Source: Paralactobacillus_A sp963926925 (lineage in GTDB: Bacteria; Bacillota; Bacilli; Lactobacillales; Lactobacillaceae). From it: a stretch of 30,129 nt of DNA. Under the pieces are notes generated by a model. That model saw nothing but the letters and a program-made list of their open reading frames with translations. It was not told the DNA's origin and made no database searches. Shown piece by piece: positions 12,309 through 21,327 of this stretch; the first letter of the stretch is position 1; the number at the start of each line of letters is the position of its first letter. Location of the stretch: NCBI GenBank assembly GCA_963926925.1, contig CAWUZD010000032.1, positions 1 through 30,129 of the forward strand. The letters are read 5' to 3'. Made by a program: the position numbers and the translations under genes.

Positions 12309-13133
12309 ATGAAAAAAGAACGTGTTGATGTTTTATTAGTTAATCAAGGCCTTTTTGACTCACGTGAACAAGCCAAACGAGCAGTTATGGCTGGCGAAGT
12401 TTATGATGAAAATAATCAACGTCTTGATAAACCTGGTGTAAAAATTCCGGCTGATAAACAATTACATTTGAAAGGAAAGAAACAACCTTATGTTAGTCGG
12501 GGCGGCTTAAAACTTGCGAAGGCTTTAGATGTCTTTCACATTGATTTAACCGATAAGATTGTTTTGGATATTGGTGCTTCCACTGGTGGTTTTACTGATG
12601 TGGCATTACGCCATCACGCTAAATTAGTTTATGCGTTAGATGTTGGTTATAACCAACTAGCTTGGAAATTGCGTGAAGATCCGCGTGTTGTCGTAATGGA
12701 ACGGCAAAACTTTCGTTATAGTAAGTTAGCTGACTTTACGCAAGGACAACCTGAATTTGCGATGACGGATGTTTCCTTTATTTCATTGCACTTAATTTTG
12801 CCACCACTAGTGGATATTTTGAAACCTGGTGCTGATGCGGTGATGTTAATTAAGCCACAGTTTGAAGCTGGTCCTGAAAATGTTGGTAAACATGGAATTG
12901 TTCGTGATCATCGGGTTCACCGGATGGTGCTTGAAGATATTGTTAATTATAGCTTGCAAACTGGTTATGATGTTTTAGGATTAGACTTTTCACCAATTAA
13001 GGGTGGTGAAGGTAATATTGAATTTTTAATTCATTTACGGCTTGATCCTAATCATGAAGGACATTTAGCTGATGATGTTAATATTGATGCAGTCATGCAA
13101 AATGCTTATGCGTCATTAAACAAAAATAAGTAA
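12309..13133 (+). CDS. tlyA: TlyA family rRNA 2'-O-methyltransferase/hemolysin-like protein
   Basis: The 274-aa protein has an N-terminal S4 RNA-binding domain (about 4-65, RVDVLLVNQGLFDSREQAKR) and an FtsJ/RrmJ-type methyltransferase domain (about 60-245) with the SAM motif DIGASTGGFTDVAL, TDVSFISL and LIKPQFEAG. In mycobacteria TlyA methylates 16S C1409 and 23S C1920; in lactobacilli the target is inferred. The ATG follows the ispA stop without a gap. In Bacillus and many lactobacilli argR lies next; here recN follows after 13 nt. Confidence 0.94.
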   Translation: MKKERVDVLLVNQGLFDSREQAKRAVMAGEVYDENNQRLDKPGVKIPADKQLHLKGKKQPYVSRGGLKLAKALDVFHIDLTDKIVLDIGASTGGFTDVALRHHAKLVYALDVGYNQLAWKLREDPRVVVMERQNFRYSKLADFTQGQPEFAMTDVSFISLHLILPPLVDILKPGADAVMLIKPQFEAGPENVGKHGIVRDHRVHRMVLEDIVNYSLQTGYDVLGLDFSPIKGGEGNIEFLIHLRLDPNHEGHLADDVNIDAVMQNAYASLNKNK

Positions 13134-13146
13134 ATGGGGCATTTAT

Positions 13147-14835
13147 GTGTTACAAGAATTATTTATTAAAGACTTTGCAATCATTGATCAACTAACCATT
13201 AGTTTTGAAAAAGGGATGAGTGTGCTCACTGGTGAAACTGGAGCTGGGAAGTCAATTATTATTGATGCAGTTAGTTTACTAACTGGTGGTCGTGGTTCAA
13301 GCAGCTTTGTACGAAGTGGCACGCATAAAGCTATTTTAGAAGGTCAATTTGTTGTTCCGGCAACTAGTGCGACGCTAGCTGTGCTTGATGATTATGGCAT
13401 TGCCCATGAAGATACAACAATCGTTTTACAACGTGAGATTAGCAATAATGGCCGGAATGTTTGTCGTGTTAATGGTCAGTTGATTAATTTGGCAAGTTTA
13501 AAACGCATTGGTGAGACCCTAGTTGATATTCATGGTCAGAATGAACATCAAAGTTTAATGCAAGTTGACCAGCATATTAATCTTTTAGATGAATATGCTG
13601 ACACACGTTTGCAAGTAATTAAAGAACGGTATACAACTGCTTATCAACAATATCAGCAATTACGGCAAACACTTAAGCAAAAACAAGCTAATGAACATGA
13701 ATGGGCTCAGCGCTTGGATATGTTGCGGTTTCAAGTTAATGAAATTGATGAAGCTAATTTACAACCTCACGAAGAAGAACAATTATTAAAAGAACGTGAG
13801 CAACTTGATAATTTTCAAACGATTAGTGATGCTTTACAGCAAAGTTATGCGGCGTTATCAACGGATAATGGTTCGTTAGATCAAATTGGTGTTGCTATGG
13901 ATGCAATGAACAATATTGCTAATTTGGATGAACATTATCATGATATTGCGGAAACAATTCAATCAGCATATTATGCTTTGCAAGATGCTGGTAATGATAT
14001 TAGCAATCAGTTAGATAGTCTTGAATTTGACGAATCACGCCTTGATACGGTGGAAAAGCGGTTAGAGTTAATTAATCAACTTAAGCGTAAGTATGGTAAT
14101 AGTGTAGCTGATATTATTGCTTATGGTGAAAAGGCACATCATGAATTAGCGATGATGGAACAAAATGATACTAATAATGATGAGTTATTGCAAAAAATGC
14201 ATGCAGCGCAAATTGCGGCCCAACAGTTAGCCGAACAAATGTCACAAGTTAGACATCAAGTTGCGCAGGATTTGCAAAAGCAAGTTCATCAACAGTTAGC
14301 GGCTTTATACATGGATAAAGCGGTTTTTGAAGTACGTTTTACCACGACAACATCATTACATGCCAATGGTATTGATCAAGTTGAATTTTACATTCAAACT
14401 AACCCTGGTGAAAAAATGTTACCACTAGTTAAAATTGCTTCAGGCGGGGAATTATCACGGTTAATGTTAGCTTTGAAGACGATTTTTGCTCGTTCCGAGG
14501 GTGTAACTAGTATTATTTTTGATGAAGTTGATACGGGTGTAAGTGGTCGGGTCGCGCAAGCTATTGCTGATAAAATGTATGATATTTCGCGTTATTCACA
14601 AGTTTTATGTATCACGCATTTACCACAAGTAGCTGCTATTAGTGATTATCAATTCTTAATTGTTAAACATGTACATGATGGTCGAACTACTACTAGTGTA
14701 ACGCCAGTCAGTGGTGCAGCGCGGGTTGATGCCTTAGCACAAATGTTATCTGGCACAACCGTAACGAAATTAACAATTGAACATGCTCAAGAATTATTAA
14801 AGTTGGCGCATCATAAAAAACACGATACCCCTTGA
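13147..14835 (+). CDS. recN: DNA repair protein RecN
   Basis: The 562-aa SMC-like ATPase acts early at double-strand breaks, tethering DNA ends. Walker A is GETGAGKS (about 31-38), VDIHGQNEHQSLM follows the hinge-proximal region, the central half is an antiparallel coiled coil (about 160-370), and the signature ASGGELSRLMLALK and Walker B IIFDEVDTGVSG are intact. The start is GTG at 13147; the ATG two bases earlier is out of frame. The ribosome site is only a weak GGGG. It ends the folD-recN operon; there is no clear terminator in the 45 bp before gmk. Confidence 0.97.
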   Translation: MLQELFIKDFAIIDQLTISFEKGMSVLTGETGAGKSIIIDAVSLLTGGRGSSSFVRSGTHKAILEGQFVVPATSATLAVLDDYGIAHEDTTIVLQREISNNGRNVCRVNGQLINLASLKRIGETLVDIHGQNEHQSLMQVDQHINLLDEYADTRLQVIKERYTTAYQQYQQLRQTLKQKQANEHEWAQRLDMLRFQVNEIDEANLQPHEEEQLLKEREQLDNFQTISDALQQSYAALSTDNGSLDQIGVAMDAMNNIANLDEHYHDIAETIQSAYYALQDAGNDISNQLDSLEFDESRLDTVEKRLELINQLKRKYGNSVADIIAYGEKAHHELAMMEQNDTNNDELLQKMHAAQIAAQQLAEQMSQVRHQVAQDLQKQVHQQLAALYMDKAVFEVRFTTTTSLHANGIDQVEFYIQTNPGEKMLPLVKIASGGELSRLMLALKTIFARSEGVTSIIFDEVDTGVSGRVAQAIADKMYDISRYSQVLCITHLPQVAAISDYQFLIVKHVHDGRTTTSVTPVSGAARVDALAQMLSGTTVTKLTIEHAQELLKLAHHKKHDTP

Positions 14836-14866
14836 TTTATATAAATAATTAGTGCATGATTAAGTT

Positions 14867-14872
14867 TATAAT
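14867..14872 (+). promoter_or_regulatory. Possible gmk promoter (-10 only)
   Basis: A perfect TATAAT lies 24 bp before the gmk ATG. The -35 region (AATAAT at 14844-14849) is poor and there is no TG extension. No terminator separates recN from gmk, so readthrough is equally possible. Confidence 0.35.
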
Positions 14873-14895
14873 CTTTAGAGATGGTGATGGCAATT

Positions 14896-15504
14896 ATGAC
14901 GAAACGTGGTATGTTAATAGTGTTATCAGGACCATCTGGCGTAGGTAAAGGAACAGTACGGCAAGCAATGATGCAGGATGCTAAGTACCATGACTTACAA
15001 TATTCTGTTTCAATGACTACTCGTCCTAAGCGTCCTGGTGAAGTTGAAGGCGTTGATTATTACTTTCGGACTAAAGAAGAGTTTGAACAGGAAATTAAGA
15101 ACAATGGTATGTTAGAATATGCACAGTATGTCGATAACTATTATGGCACACCACTTAAGTATGTTAATCAAACTTTGAATGAAGGTAAGGACGTATTACT
15201 TGAAATTGAAGTCAATGGCGCAATGCAAGTACGTGCCAAGTGTCCCGATGGTGTCTTTATTTTCTTAACGCCACCTGATTTACAAGAATTGCGGCATCGG
15301 ATTATTAATCGTGGTACTGATGATATTACTACAATTGATAAGCGGATGAAAAAAGCTGCTGAAGAAATTAAAATGATGATCAACTATGATTATGCTGTTG
15401 TAAATGATAAAGTAGAATTAGCAGTTGATCGTATTGAAAAAATTATTGCAAGTGAACACCTCCGCGTTAAGCGAGTGATTGATCAATATACTTCATTTAA
15501 TTAA
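14896..15504 (+). CDS. gmk: Guanylate kinase
   Basis: The 202-aa enzyme phosphorylates GMP to GDP. The P-loop is SGPSGVGKGT (Lys18), the GMP-binding part reads SVSMTTRPKRPGEVEGVDYYF, and the lid and C-terminal helix follow (LRHRIINRGTDD, NDKVELAVDRIEKII). The ATG at 14896 is chosen over 14881 and 14887 because GGTGAT (14884-14889), a good match to the anti-Shine-Dalgarno end, lies 6 nt upstream and relatives start MxKRGMLIV. It is followed after 14 nt by rpoZ, the conserved pair gmk-rpoZ. Confidence 0.97.
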   Translation: MTKRGMLIVLSGPSGVGKGTVRQAMMQDAKYHDLQYSVSMTTRPKRPGEVEGVDYYFRTKEEFEQEIKNNGMLEYAQYVDNYYGTPLKYVNQTLNEGKDVLLEIEVNGAMQVRAKCPDGVFIFLTPPDLQELRHRIINRGTDDITTIDKRMKKAAEEIKMMINYDYAVVNDKVELAVDRIEKIIASEHLRVKRVIDQYTSFN

Positions 15505-15518
15505 AGGAGCGCATAATT

Positions 15519-15767
15519 ATGATTATTTATCCATCAATTGATAAACTATTAGATCGGGTTGATTCACGTTATTCTTTAGCTGTTTTGGCAGCTAAACGTG
15601 CTCATGAATTGGAATTAGGTGATCCTAAGATGTTACCTAAGTATGAATCACCAAAACCAGTTGGTAAAGCTTTGGAAGAAATCGCAGCTGGCGAAGTTAA
15701 AATTAATCCTAAATCAGAATTACTTGAACGTGATGCTGAAAAATTGGATCATGAACAAAATCTTTAA
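15519..15767 (+). CDS. rpoZ: RNA polymerase omega subunit
   Basis: The 82-aa subunit wraps the beta-prime C-terminus and aids assembly. It reads MIIYPSIDKLLDRVDSRYSL, then AVLAAKRAHEL, the conserved core, with a C-terminal acidic helix. AAAGGAG lies 9-10 nt before the ATG. The order gmk-rpoZ-(coaBC)-priA is standard; coaBC is missing here and a terminator separates rpoZ from priA. Confidence 0.96.
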   Translation: MIIYPSIDKLLDRVDSRYSLAVLAAKRAHELELGDPKMLPKYESPKPVGKALEEIAAGEVKINPKSELLERDAEKLDHEQNL

Positions 15768-15793
15768 TTTATTGTTGTAAATTAACTAAAACA

Positions 15794-15845
15794 GCTTCAT
15801 TTGTATGCTGCTGAATTATCAGTATGTAACAAGTGAAGCCTTTTT
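15794..15845 (+). terminator. Terminator after rpoZ with a branched loop
   Basis: GCTTCATTTG (15794-15803) pairs with CAAGTGAAGC (15830-15839), ten pairs with one G-U, followed by CTTTTT. The 26-nt loop contains an inner CTGA-ATTA-TCAG stem. The loop is unusually long for an intrinsic terminator. Confidence 0.8.
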
Positions 15846-15862
15846 ATTAGGGAGGATAATTA

Positions 15863-18268
15863 ATGCACTTTGCACAAGTAATTGTTGATGTGCCAATTAT
15901 GCAAACTGATCGCACTTATGATTATCAAATTCCAGATGATTTATCCTCACAAGTTGCGATTGGGGTGCGCGTAATTGTTAATTTTGGTAAAGGTGAACGG
16001 GCCGTGCAGGGTTTTGTTGTGGGCATGAATGATGAGTTAACGTTTACGGGTCCGCTTAAACCAATTTTGGCTGTTTTAGATCAACAGCCCGTTTTAAATA
16101 CTGAATTATTAGCATTATCAAGCTGGTTGGCACAAACAACTTTTGCATTTCGAATTACAAGTATGCAGACCATGTTACCTAGTGCATTACGTGCAAATTA
16201 TCAGAAAATTTTTAAACCAACAGCAACAGCTAGTGCTGCCACCTTAGCTATTTTTAAGCAACAATCCCAATTAATTTGGGATAAAAATAGTGATCAACAA
16301 CTAATTAAGCAATTGCTTAAAGCACGCCAAAATCATGAAGTTAACTTGATTTATCAGGTTACTGATCAATTACAACCGAAGCAGGCCTTAGCTATTTGTC
16401 GGCATTTTGATGATGAACAATTACGTGCTGTTCAACAACAATTACGTAAAAATGCTATTAAACAGCATGAATTAATTAAGTTGTTGTTATCACTACCCAT
16501 GCATCAAAAATTTTTGTTGACTGATTTAATTAATAAGTCAGGAATTGCTAGTAGCATTTGGCGCAGTGCGATTAAAAAGGAATGGATTACGGCTACTACA
16601 CGTGAAGTTTATCGGCAACCTTATCCACAATTGTCACGTAAGATTACAGCACATGTGCCTAAATTAACCGAACAACAACAATTTGCTGTTGATGCTATTA
16701 ATGATAGTCATGGTTACCAGCCATTTTTGCTAGAAGGTGTAACTGGTAGCGGCAAAACTGAAGTATATTTACGTGCGATGGCGCATGCGTTATCGCAAGG
16801 GAAAACGGCATTAATGCTGGTTCCAGAAATATCATTAACTTTACAAACAGTGCAACGGATTATTGCACGTTTTGGTAATCAAGTTGCTGTTTTGCATAGT
16901 CGTTTATCAATAGGTGAGAAGTATGATGAATGGCGGCGTATTGCTAAAGGTGAAGCTAAGGTCGTTGTGGGCGCACGTTCAGCAATTTTTGCACCTTTAC
17001 AAAATATTGGCGTAATTATCCTTGATGAAGAGCATGAAACTAGTTATAAACAAGAAGAGACACCACGTTATCATGCCCGTGATGTCGCTTTATGGCGTGG
17101 TCAGTATCATCAATGCCCAGTTATTTTGGGTAGTGCTACGCCATCGTTGGAATCACGCGCTCGTGCGCAGAAAAATGTGTATCATTTGTTAATGTTAAAT
17201 GAACGTATTAATCAACAACCATTACCGCAAGTTGAATTAGTTGATATGCGGCATGAAATTACTAAACAGACGGTTAATAATTATTCAACACCATTATTAA
17301 CGGCGTTAAAACAACGCCTTGAGCGGCATGAACAAAGTGTTTTATTATTAAACCGGCGTGGTTATTCATCATCAGTAATTTGTCGTGATTGTGGTTATGT
17401 TTTTAAGTGTCCTAATTGTGATATTTCATTAACATTGCATCTTCATCAACATGTGTTATGCTGCCATTATTGTGGTTATCAAATGCCAATTCCTCAAATT
17501 TGTCCGCAGTGTCATAGCCACCGGTTACGTTTCTATGGTACGGGAACCGAAAAGGCCGAACAAGAATTATCACGTTTGTTGCCCCAAGCGCGGATTTTAC
17601 GAATGGATGTTGATACAACGAAGCATAAGGGCGCGCATGCACAAATTTTGCAACAATTTGGTCATCACCAAGCTGATATTTTATTAGGAACCCAAATGAT
17701 TGCGAAAGGCTTAGATTTTCCTGATGTAACCTTAGTAGGTGTTTTGAATGCTGATACATCACTAAATTTACCTGATTTTCGTGCTAGTGAACGGACATTT
17801 GATTTGCTAACGCAGGTTAGTGGCCGGGCTGGTCGGGCGGATAAGAGTGGTCATGTCATTATTCAAACTTACAATCCTGAACATTATGCTATTCAATATG
17901 CGCGACATCATAATTATGAGGGCTTTTTCTATCATGAAATGAAAATTCGTCATCAAGGCCACTATTCACCATATTATTTTATGATTAAAATAGTTGTAAG
18001 CCATCTTGATGAAAATAAGGCAGCGCAAAAGATCTTTGAAATTATGCAAGTGCTACAATCAGTTTTAAGTTCACAAGCAATTTTATTAGGGCCAACGCGT
18101 AGTGCCATTGCGCGGATTAATCGGCGTTATTATTATCAAATGGTAATTAAATATAAAAAAGAACCACAGTTAATGCAGACATTAACGACAATTTTAAATA
18201 CAACCCAAATTGATGCCAAAAAAGGTTATCAAATTATTATTGATCGTGAACCATTAGATTTTATCTAA
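15863..18268 (+). CDS. priA: Primosomal protein N' (replication restart helicase PriA)
   Basis: The 801-aa superfamily 2 helicase reloads the replisome at stalled forks. Order: 3'-DNA-binding domain (about 1-105); winged-helix region; helicase lobe 1 with GVTGSGKT (about 292-299) and DEEHETSYKQEE; LGSATPSLES; a zinc-binding insertion with eight cysteines in CRDCGY, CPNC, CCHYCGY and CPQC (about 510-555); lobe 2 with GTGTEKAEQEL, LLGTQMIAKGLDFPDV and SGRAGRADKSG; and a C-terminal domain. GGGAGG precedes the ATG. It heads the priA-fmt-rsmB-stp-pknB-rsgA series. No promoter is obvious after the rpoZ terminator. Confidence 0.97.
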   Translation: MHFAQVIVDVPIMQTDRTYDYQIPDDLSSQVAIGVRVIVNFGKGERAVQGFVVGMNDELTFTGPLKPILAVLDQQPVLNTELLALSSWLAQTTFAFRITSMQTMLPSALRANYQKIFKPTATASAATLAIFKQQSQLIWDKNSDQQLIKQLLKARQNHEVNLIYQVTDQLQPKQALAICRHFDDEQLRAVQQQLRKNAIKQHELIKLLLSLPMHQKFLLTDLINKSGIASSIWRSAIKKEWITATTREVYRQPYPQLSRKITAHVPKLTEQQQFAVDAINDSHGYQPFLLEGVTGSGKTEVYLRAMAHALSQGKTALMLVPEISLTLQTVQRIIARFGNQVAVLHSRLSIGEKYDEWRRIAKGEAKVVVGARSAIFAPLQNIGVIILDEEHETSYKQEETPRYHARDVALWRGQYHQCPVILGSATPSLESRARAQKNVYHLLMLNERINQQPLPQVELVDMRHEITKQTVNNYSTPLLTALKQRLERHEQSVLLLNRRGYSSSVICRDCGYVFKCPNCDISLTLHLHQHVLCCHYCGYQMPIPQICPQCHSHRLRFYGTGTEKAEQELSRLLPQARILRMDVDTTKHKGAHAQILQQFGHHQADILLGTQMIAKGLDFPDVTLVGVLNADTSLNLPDFRASERTFDLLTQVSGRAGRADKSGHVIIQTYNPEHYAIQYARHHNYEGFFYHEMKIRHQGHYSPYYFMIKIVVSHLDENKAAQKIFEIMQVLQSVLSSQAILLGPTRSAIARINRRYYYQMVIKYKKEPQLMQTLTTILNTTQIDAKKGYQIIIDREPLDFI

Positions 18269-18285
18269 TCATGAGGAGGAAATTT

Positions 18286-19239
18286 ATGACAACTGTTATT
18301 TTTATGGGTACACCCCAATTTGCCGTGCCAATTTTACAAGGTATTATTGACCATGGCTACCAAGTGTTAGCAGTCGTAACCCAACCAGATCGGGTGGTTG
18401 GTCGTAAAAAAACTTTACAAATGTCACCAGTTAAACAAGCAGCTTTAACTAATAATATTCCCGTATTACAACCAGCTAAAATTAGTGGTAGTGATGAAAT
18501 GGCAAAAATCGAAATGATGCAACCTGATATTATTATTACTGCTGCTTATGGTCAATTTTTACCAACATCACTATTAAATAGTGCCAAAATTGCGGCAATT
18601 AATGTGCATGGTTCATTATTGCCTAAATATCGTGGTGGTGCGCCAATTCAATATGCCATTAAGAATAATGATGCTGAAACTGGTATTACTATTATGTACA
18701 TGGCACGGAAAATGGATGCTGGTGATATTATTACACAAGCATCATTACCAATTTTGCCAACTGATGATGCTGGTAGCATTTTTGAGAAGTTAAGTTACTT
18801 AGGTCGTGATTTATTATTAAAGACATTACCAGCAATTATTGATGGAACCGCACCACGGCTTCCACAGGATGAAAGTAAGGTAACTTTTGCTTACAATATT
18901 AAACCTGAAGAAGAACAAATTGATATTAACTGGCCAGCTGCTAAGATTGATGGCCTAGTTCGTGCTTTACGACCAGAACCAGGTGCTTATTGTTATTTTG
19001 ACGGCAAACGGACCAAACTTTGGCAAGTGGCGGTAACTGATGCAACAACTGACGCACAACCAGGGACTGTCATCGCTAAAACGAAAAAATCATTAATTAT
19101 TGCTGCTGGTGAACATACAACATTATCATTATTGTGCTTGCAACCAGCTGGTAAGGCAAAACAACCAATTCAAGCTTACTTAAATGGCTTAGGACGGAAT
19201 ATTAAAATTGGTGATAAGGTGATAACAAATGACAATTAA
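18286..19239 (+). CDS. fmt: Methionyl-tRNA formyltransferase
   Basis: The 317-aa enzyme formylates initiator Met-tRNA using 10-formyl-THF made by FolD. The catalytic triad is Asn106 and His108 in INVHGSLLPKYRGGAP, plus Asp144 in MDAGDII; SLLPK is the folate-binding loop. The N-terminus TTVIFMGTPQFAVPIL and C-terminal OB domain (about 208-317) are complete. ATG at 18286 has GAGGAGG just upstream; the in-frame ATG at 18271 overlaps that site and is rejected. The deformylase gene def, its partner in many genomes, is absent before it. It overlaps rsmB by 11 bp. Confidence 0.97.
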   Translation: MTTVIFMGTPQFAVPILQGIIDHGYQVLAVVTQPDRVVGRKKTLQMSPVKQAALTNNIPVLQPAKISGSDEMAKIEMMQPDIIITAAYGQFLPTSLLNSAKIAAINVHGSLLPKYRGGAPIQYAIKNNDAETGITIMYMARKMDAGDIITQASLPILPTDDAGSIFEKLSYLGRDLLLKTLPAIIDGTAPRLPQDESKVTFAYNIKPEEEQIDINWPAAKIDGLVRALRPEPGAYCYFDGKRTKLWQVAVTDATTDAQPGTVIAKTKKSLIIAAGEHTTLSLLCLQPAGKAKQPIQAYLNGLGRNIKIGDKVITNDN

Positions 19240-20569
19240 TAATCCTCGTGTATTAGCAACAACAATTCTAACTAAAGTTGAACAACAAAAAAGTTATGCT
19301 AATTTATCGCTTGATAAGACCATTCAACGGTTTCATTTAAATGGTCGGGATGCTGCTTTTTTGACAACATTAGTTTATGGTGTAATTCAAAATCGAATTA
19401 CCATTGATTATTTATTAAGTCCATTTTTAAAACGGCCTGATCGTTTACCAATTTGGACAATGTCATTATTACGAATTTCAGTTTTTCAAATGCATTATTT
19501 GGATCGGATTCCTAAACATGCGATTCTTAATGAAGCAATTGAAATTGCTAAAAAACGTGGTAATATGCGAATTGCTAAATTAGTAACCGCAGTGCTTCAT
19601 CAGGTGCAACGGCATAGTATTACTGCATTTGATAACATTAAAGATCCATACAAGCGGCTTAGTGTTATGTATAGTATGCCCGTTTGGTTAGTGAAAAAAC
19701 TTAGTTCACAATACGGCGTACCACGGACTGAACATATTTTAATGACTTTAAATCAACCAGCTCGTGCTTCATTACGTGTTAATACGAAGTTAATTAGTCG
19801 GGATGAATTATTGGCCAAATTACAACCTGAATTTCCACAATTACGTGATAGTGAAGTATCACCATTTGGCTTAGTTAGTCCTGGTGGTCATTTTGCTGGT
19901 ACACCTGCTTTTAAAGCTGGTTACTATACTATGCAAGATGAAAGCTCTATGTTAGTTGCACCAAGTTTACAAATTGCACCTAATCATCATGTTTTGGATG
20001 CTTGTGCTGCACCTGGTGGTAAGACTACTCATATTGCGCAATACTTGGATGCTAAACAAGGTGGTAAGGTTACGGCATTAGATTTGCATCCTCATAAGAT
20101 TAAATTAATTAAAGAAAATGCCCAACGGATGCATTTAAGTGATGTTATTACAGCACGGGCCATGGATGCACGGAATGTTAAAAATAATTTTGCTGACCAA
20201 AGTTTTGACCGTATTTTGGTTGATGCACCATGTTCAGGTTTAGGGTTAATGCGTCGGAAACCTGAGATTAGATATGATCGTCAACCTGAAGATTTGCAAT
20301 CATTGCCAAAAATTCAATTAGCAATCTTAAATAGTGTTGCTGATAAGGTTAAGGTTAATGGTTTAATTACTTATAGTACTTGCACAATTGTGGCTGAAGA
20401 AAACCAAGATGTTGTGAATGTCTTTTTGAAGGCTCATGATAATTTCAAGTTAATTCCCGTTAAATTAGCCCAACCACTTGATATTAAGAATCAACCATAC
20501 TTGCAATTGTTACCTGATGACTATGGTACTGATGGTTTCTTTATTGCTTCAATGCAAAGAATTAAATAA
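19229..20569 (+). CDS. rsmB: 16S rRNA (cytosine(967)-C(5))-methyltransferase
   Basis: The 446-aa enzyme methylates C967 of 16S rRNA (E. coli numbering). An N-terminal NusB-like RNA-binding domain (about 1-140: NLSLDKTIQRF ... FLTTLVYGVIQNR ... LNEAIEIAKKRG) precedes the Rossmann methyltransferase with LDACAAPGGKTTHIAQ, the catalytic-type cysteines Cys335 (DAPCSGLG) and Cys385 (TYSTCTI), and DGFFIA at the end. The start lies inside the end of fmt with AAGGTGAT upstream, so translation is coupled. rlmN, commonly next, is missing. Confidence 0.96.
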   Translation: MTINNPRVLATTILTKVEQQKSYANLSLDKTIQRFHLNGRDAAFLTTLVYGVIQNRITIDYLLSPFLKRPDRLPIWTMSLLRISVFQMHYLDRIPKHAILNEAIEIAKKRGNMRIAKLVTAVLHQVQRHSITAFDNIKDPYKRLSVMYSMPVWLVKKLSSQYGVPRTEHILMTLNQPARASLRVNTKLISRDELLAKLQPEFPQLRDSEVSPFGLVSPGGHFAGTPAFKAGYYTMQDESSMLVAPSLQIAPNHHVLDACAAPGGKTTHIAQYLDAKQGGKVTALDLHPHKIKLIKENAQRMHLSDVITARAMDARNVKNNFADQSFDRILVDAPCSGLGLMRRKPEIRYDRQPEDLQSLPKIQLAILNSVADKVKVNGLITYSTCTIVAEENQDVVNVFLKAHDNFKLIPVKLAQPLDIKNQPYLQLLPDDYGTDGFFIASMQRIK

Positions 20570-20583
20570 TTTAGGTGAGATGA

Positions 20584-21327
20584 ATGCAAGTAGCTTATCA
20601 AAGTGATATTGGCAAAAAGCGCCATAGTAATCAGGATGCGGTTGGTGCTTATGTTAATCAAAGTCATGCCCAGTTATTATTAATTGCTGATGGAATGGGC
20701 GGTCATCAGGGTGGCGATGTTGCTGCCTCATTAACAATTGCTAATTTGGGTCATTTATTTGTGCAAACTGATTTGAATACGATTGTGGCTTTAAATGAAT
20801 GGTTAGTTGAGGTCCTTCACCATGAAAATCAGCAAATTTATCAAATTGCCCAGCATAATCAAAATTTACGGGGAATGGGAACCACAGTTGTGGCTATCAT
20901 TGTTTTAAATAATAAATATATTGTGGCGCATGTGGGTGATAGTCGTGCTTATTGTTTACATCAGCAGCATTTTTTACGCTTAACGCAGGATCATTCATTG
21001 GTAAATGAATTAATCAAGCAAGGCGATTTGACACCCCAAGAGGCGCAATATTTTCCTCAGCGTAATATCATTACACGTTCATTAGGCGTTGATAAAAATG
21101 TTGATATTGACGTTGATGTTTATTCATTACAACCACATGATTTACTGCTACTGTGTAGTGATGGCCTTACTAATATGGTTAGTGATGATCAAATTGCTGC
21201 GGTTCTACAAGACCAATCAAAGTCATTGCAAGAACGTGTTGATCAGTTAGTCACGATGGCGAATGATGCAGGTGGTAGTGATAATATTACGGTTTTAGTA
21301 GCACAGTCTGATGAGGGGTATGAGTAA
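20584..21327 (+). CDS. stp: PP2C-family Ser/Thr phosphatase (Stp/PrpC)
   Basis: The 247-aa metal-dependent phosphatase opposes the PknB kinase encoded next. The PP2C motifs are seen in order: SDIGKKRHSNQDA (with the metal-binding Asp), IADGMGGHQGGDVAA, GMGTTV, VAHVGDSRAY, LTQDHSLVNELIKQG, LLCSDGLTN and GGSDNITVLV. There is no membrane segment. The TAA overlaps the kinase ATG by one base, the standard stp-pknB pair. Confidence 0.96.
   Translation: MQVAYQSDIGKKRHSNQDAVGAYVNQSHAQLLLIADGMGGHQGGDVAASLTIANLGHLFVQTDLNTIVALNEWLVEVLHHENQQIYQIAQHNQNLRGMGTTVVAIIVLNNKYIVAHVGDSRAYCLHQQHFLRLTQDHSLVNELIKQGDLTPQEAQYFPQRNIITRSLGVDKNVDIDVDVYSLQPHDLLLLCSDGLTNMVSDDQIAAVLQDQSKSLQERVDQLVTMANDAGGSDNITVLVAQSDEGYE

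Noticed and set aside
13145..13147. ATG as the recN start
   Set aside because: It is out of frame with RecN; GTG at 13147 gives the family N-terminus MLQELFIKDFAI.
15781..15862. T-box or riboswitch before priA
   Set aside because: No AGGGTGG-type antiterminator motif or other known aptamer core is visible; the fold is explained as a terminator.
17412..17762. 116-aa open frame on the minus strand inside priA
   Set aside because: It lies fully antisense to the zinc-finger and helicase part of priA, has no ribosome site, and its composition looks like a mirrored coding frame.
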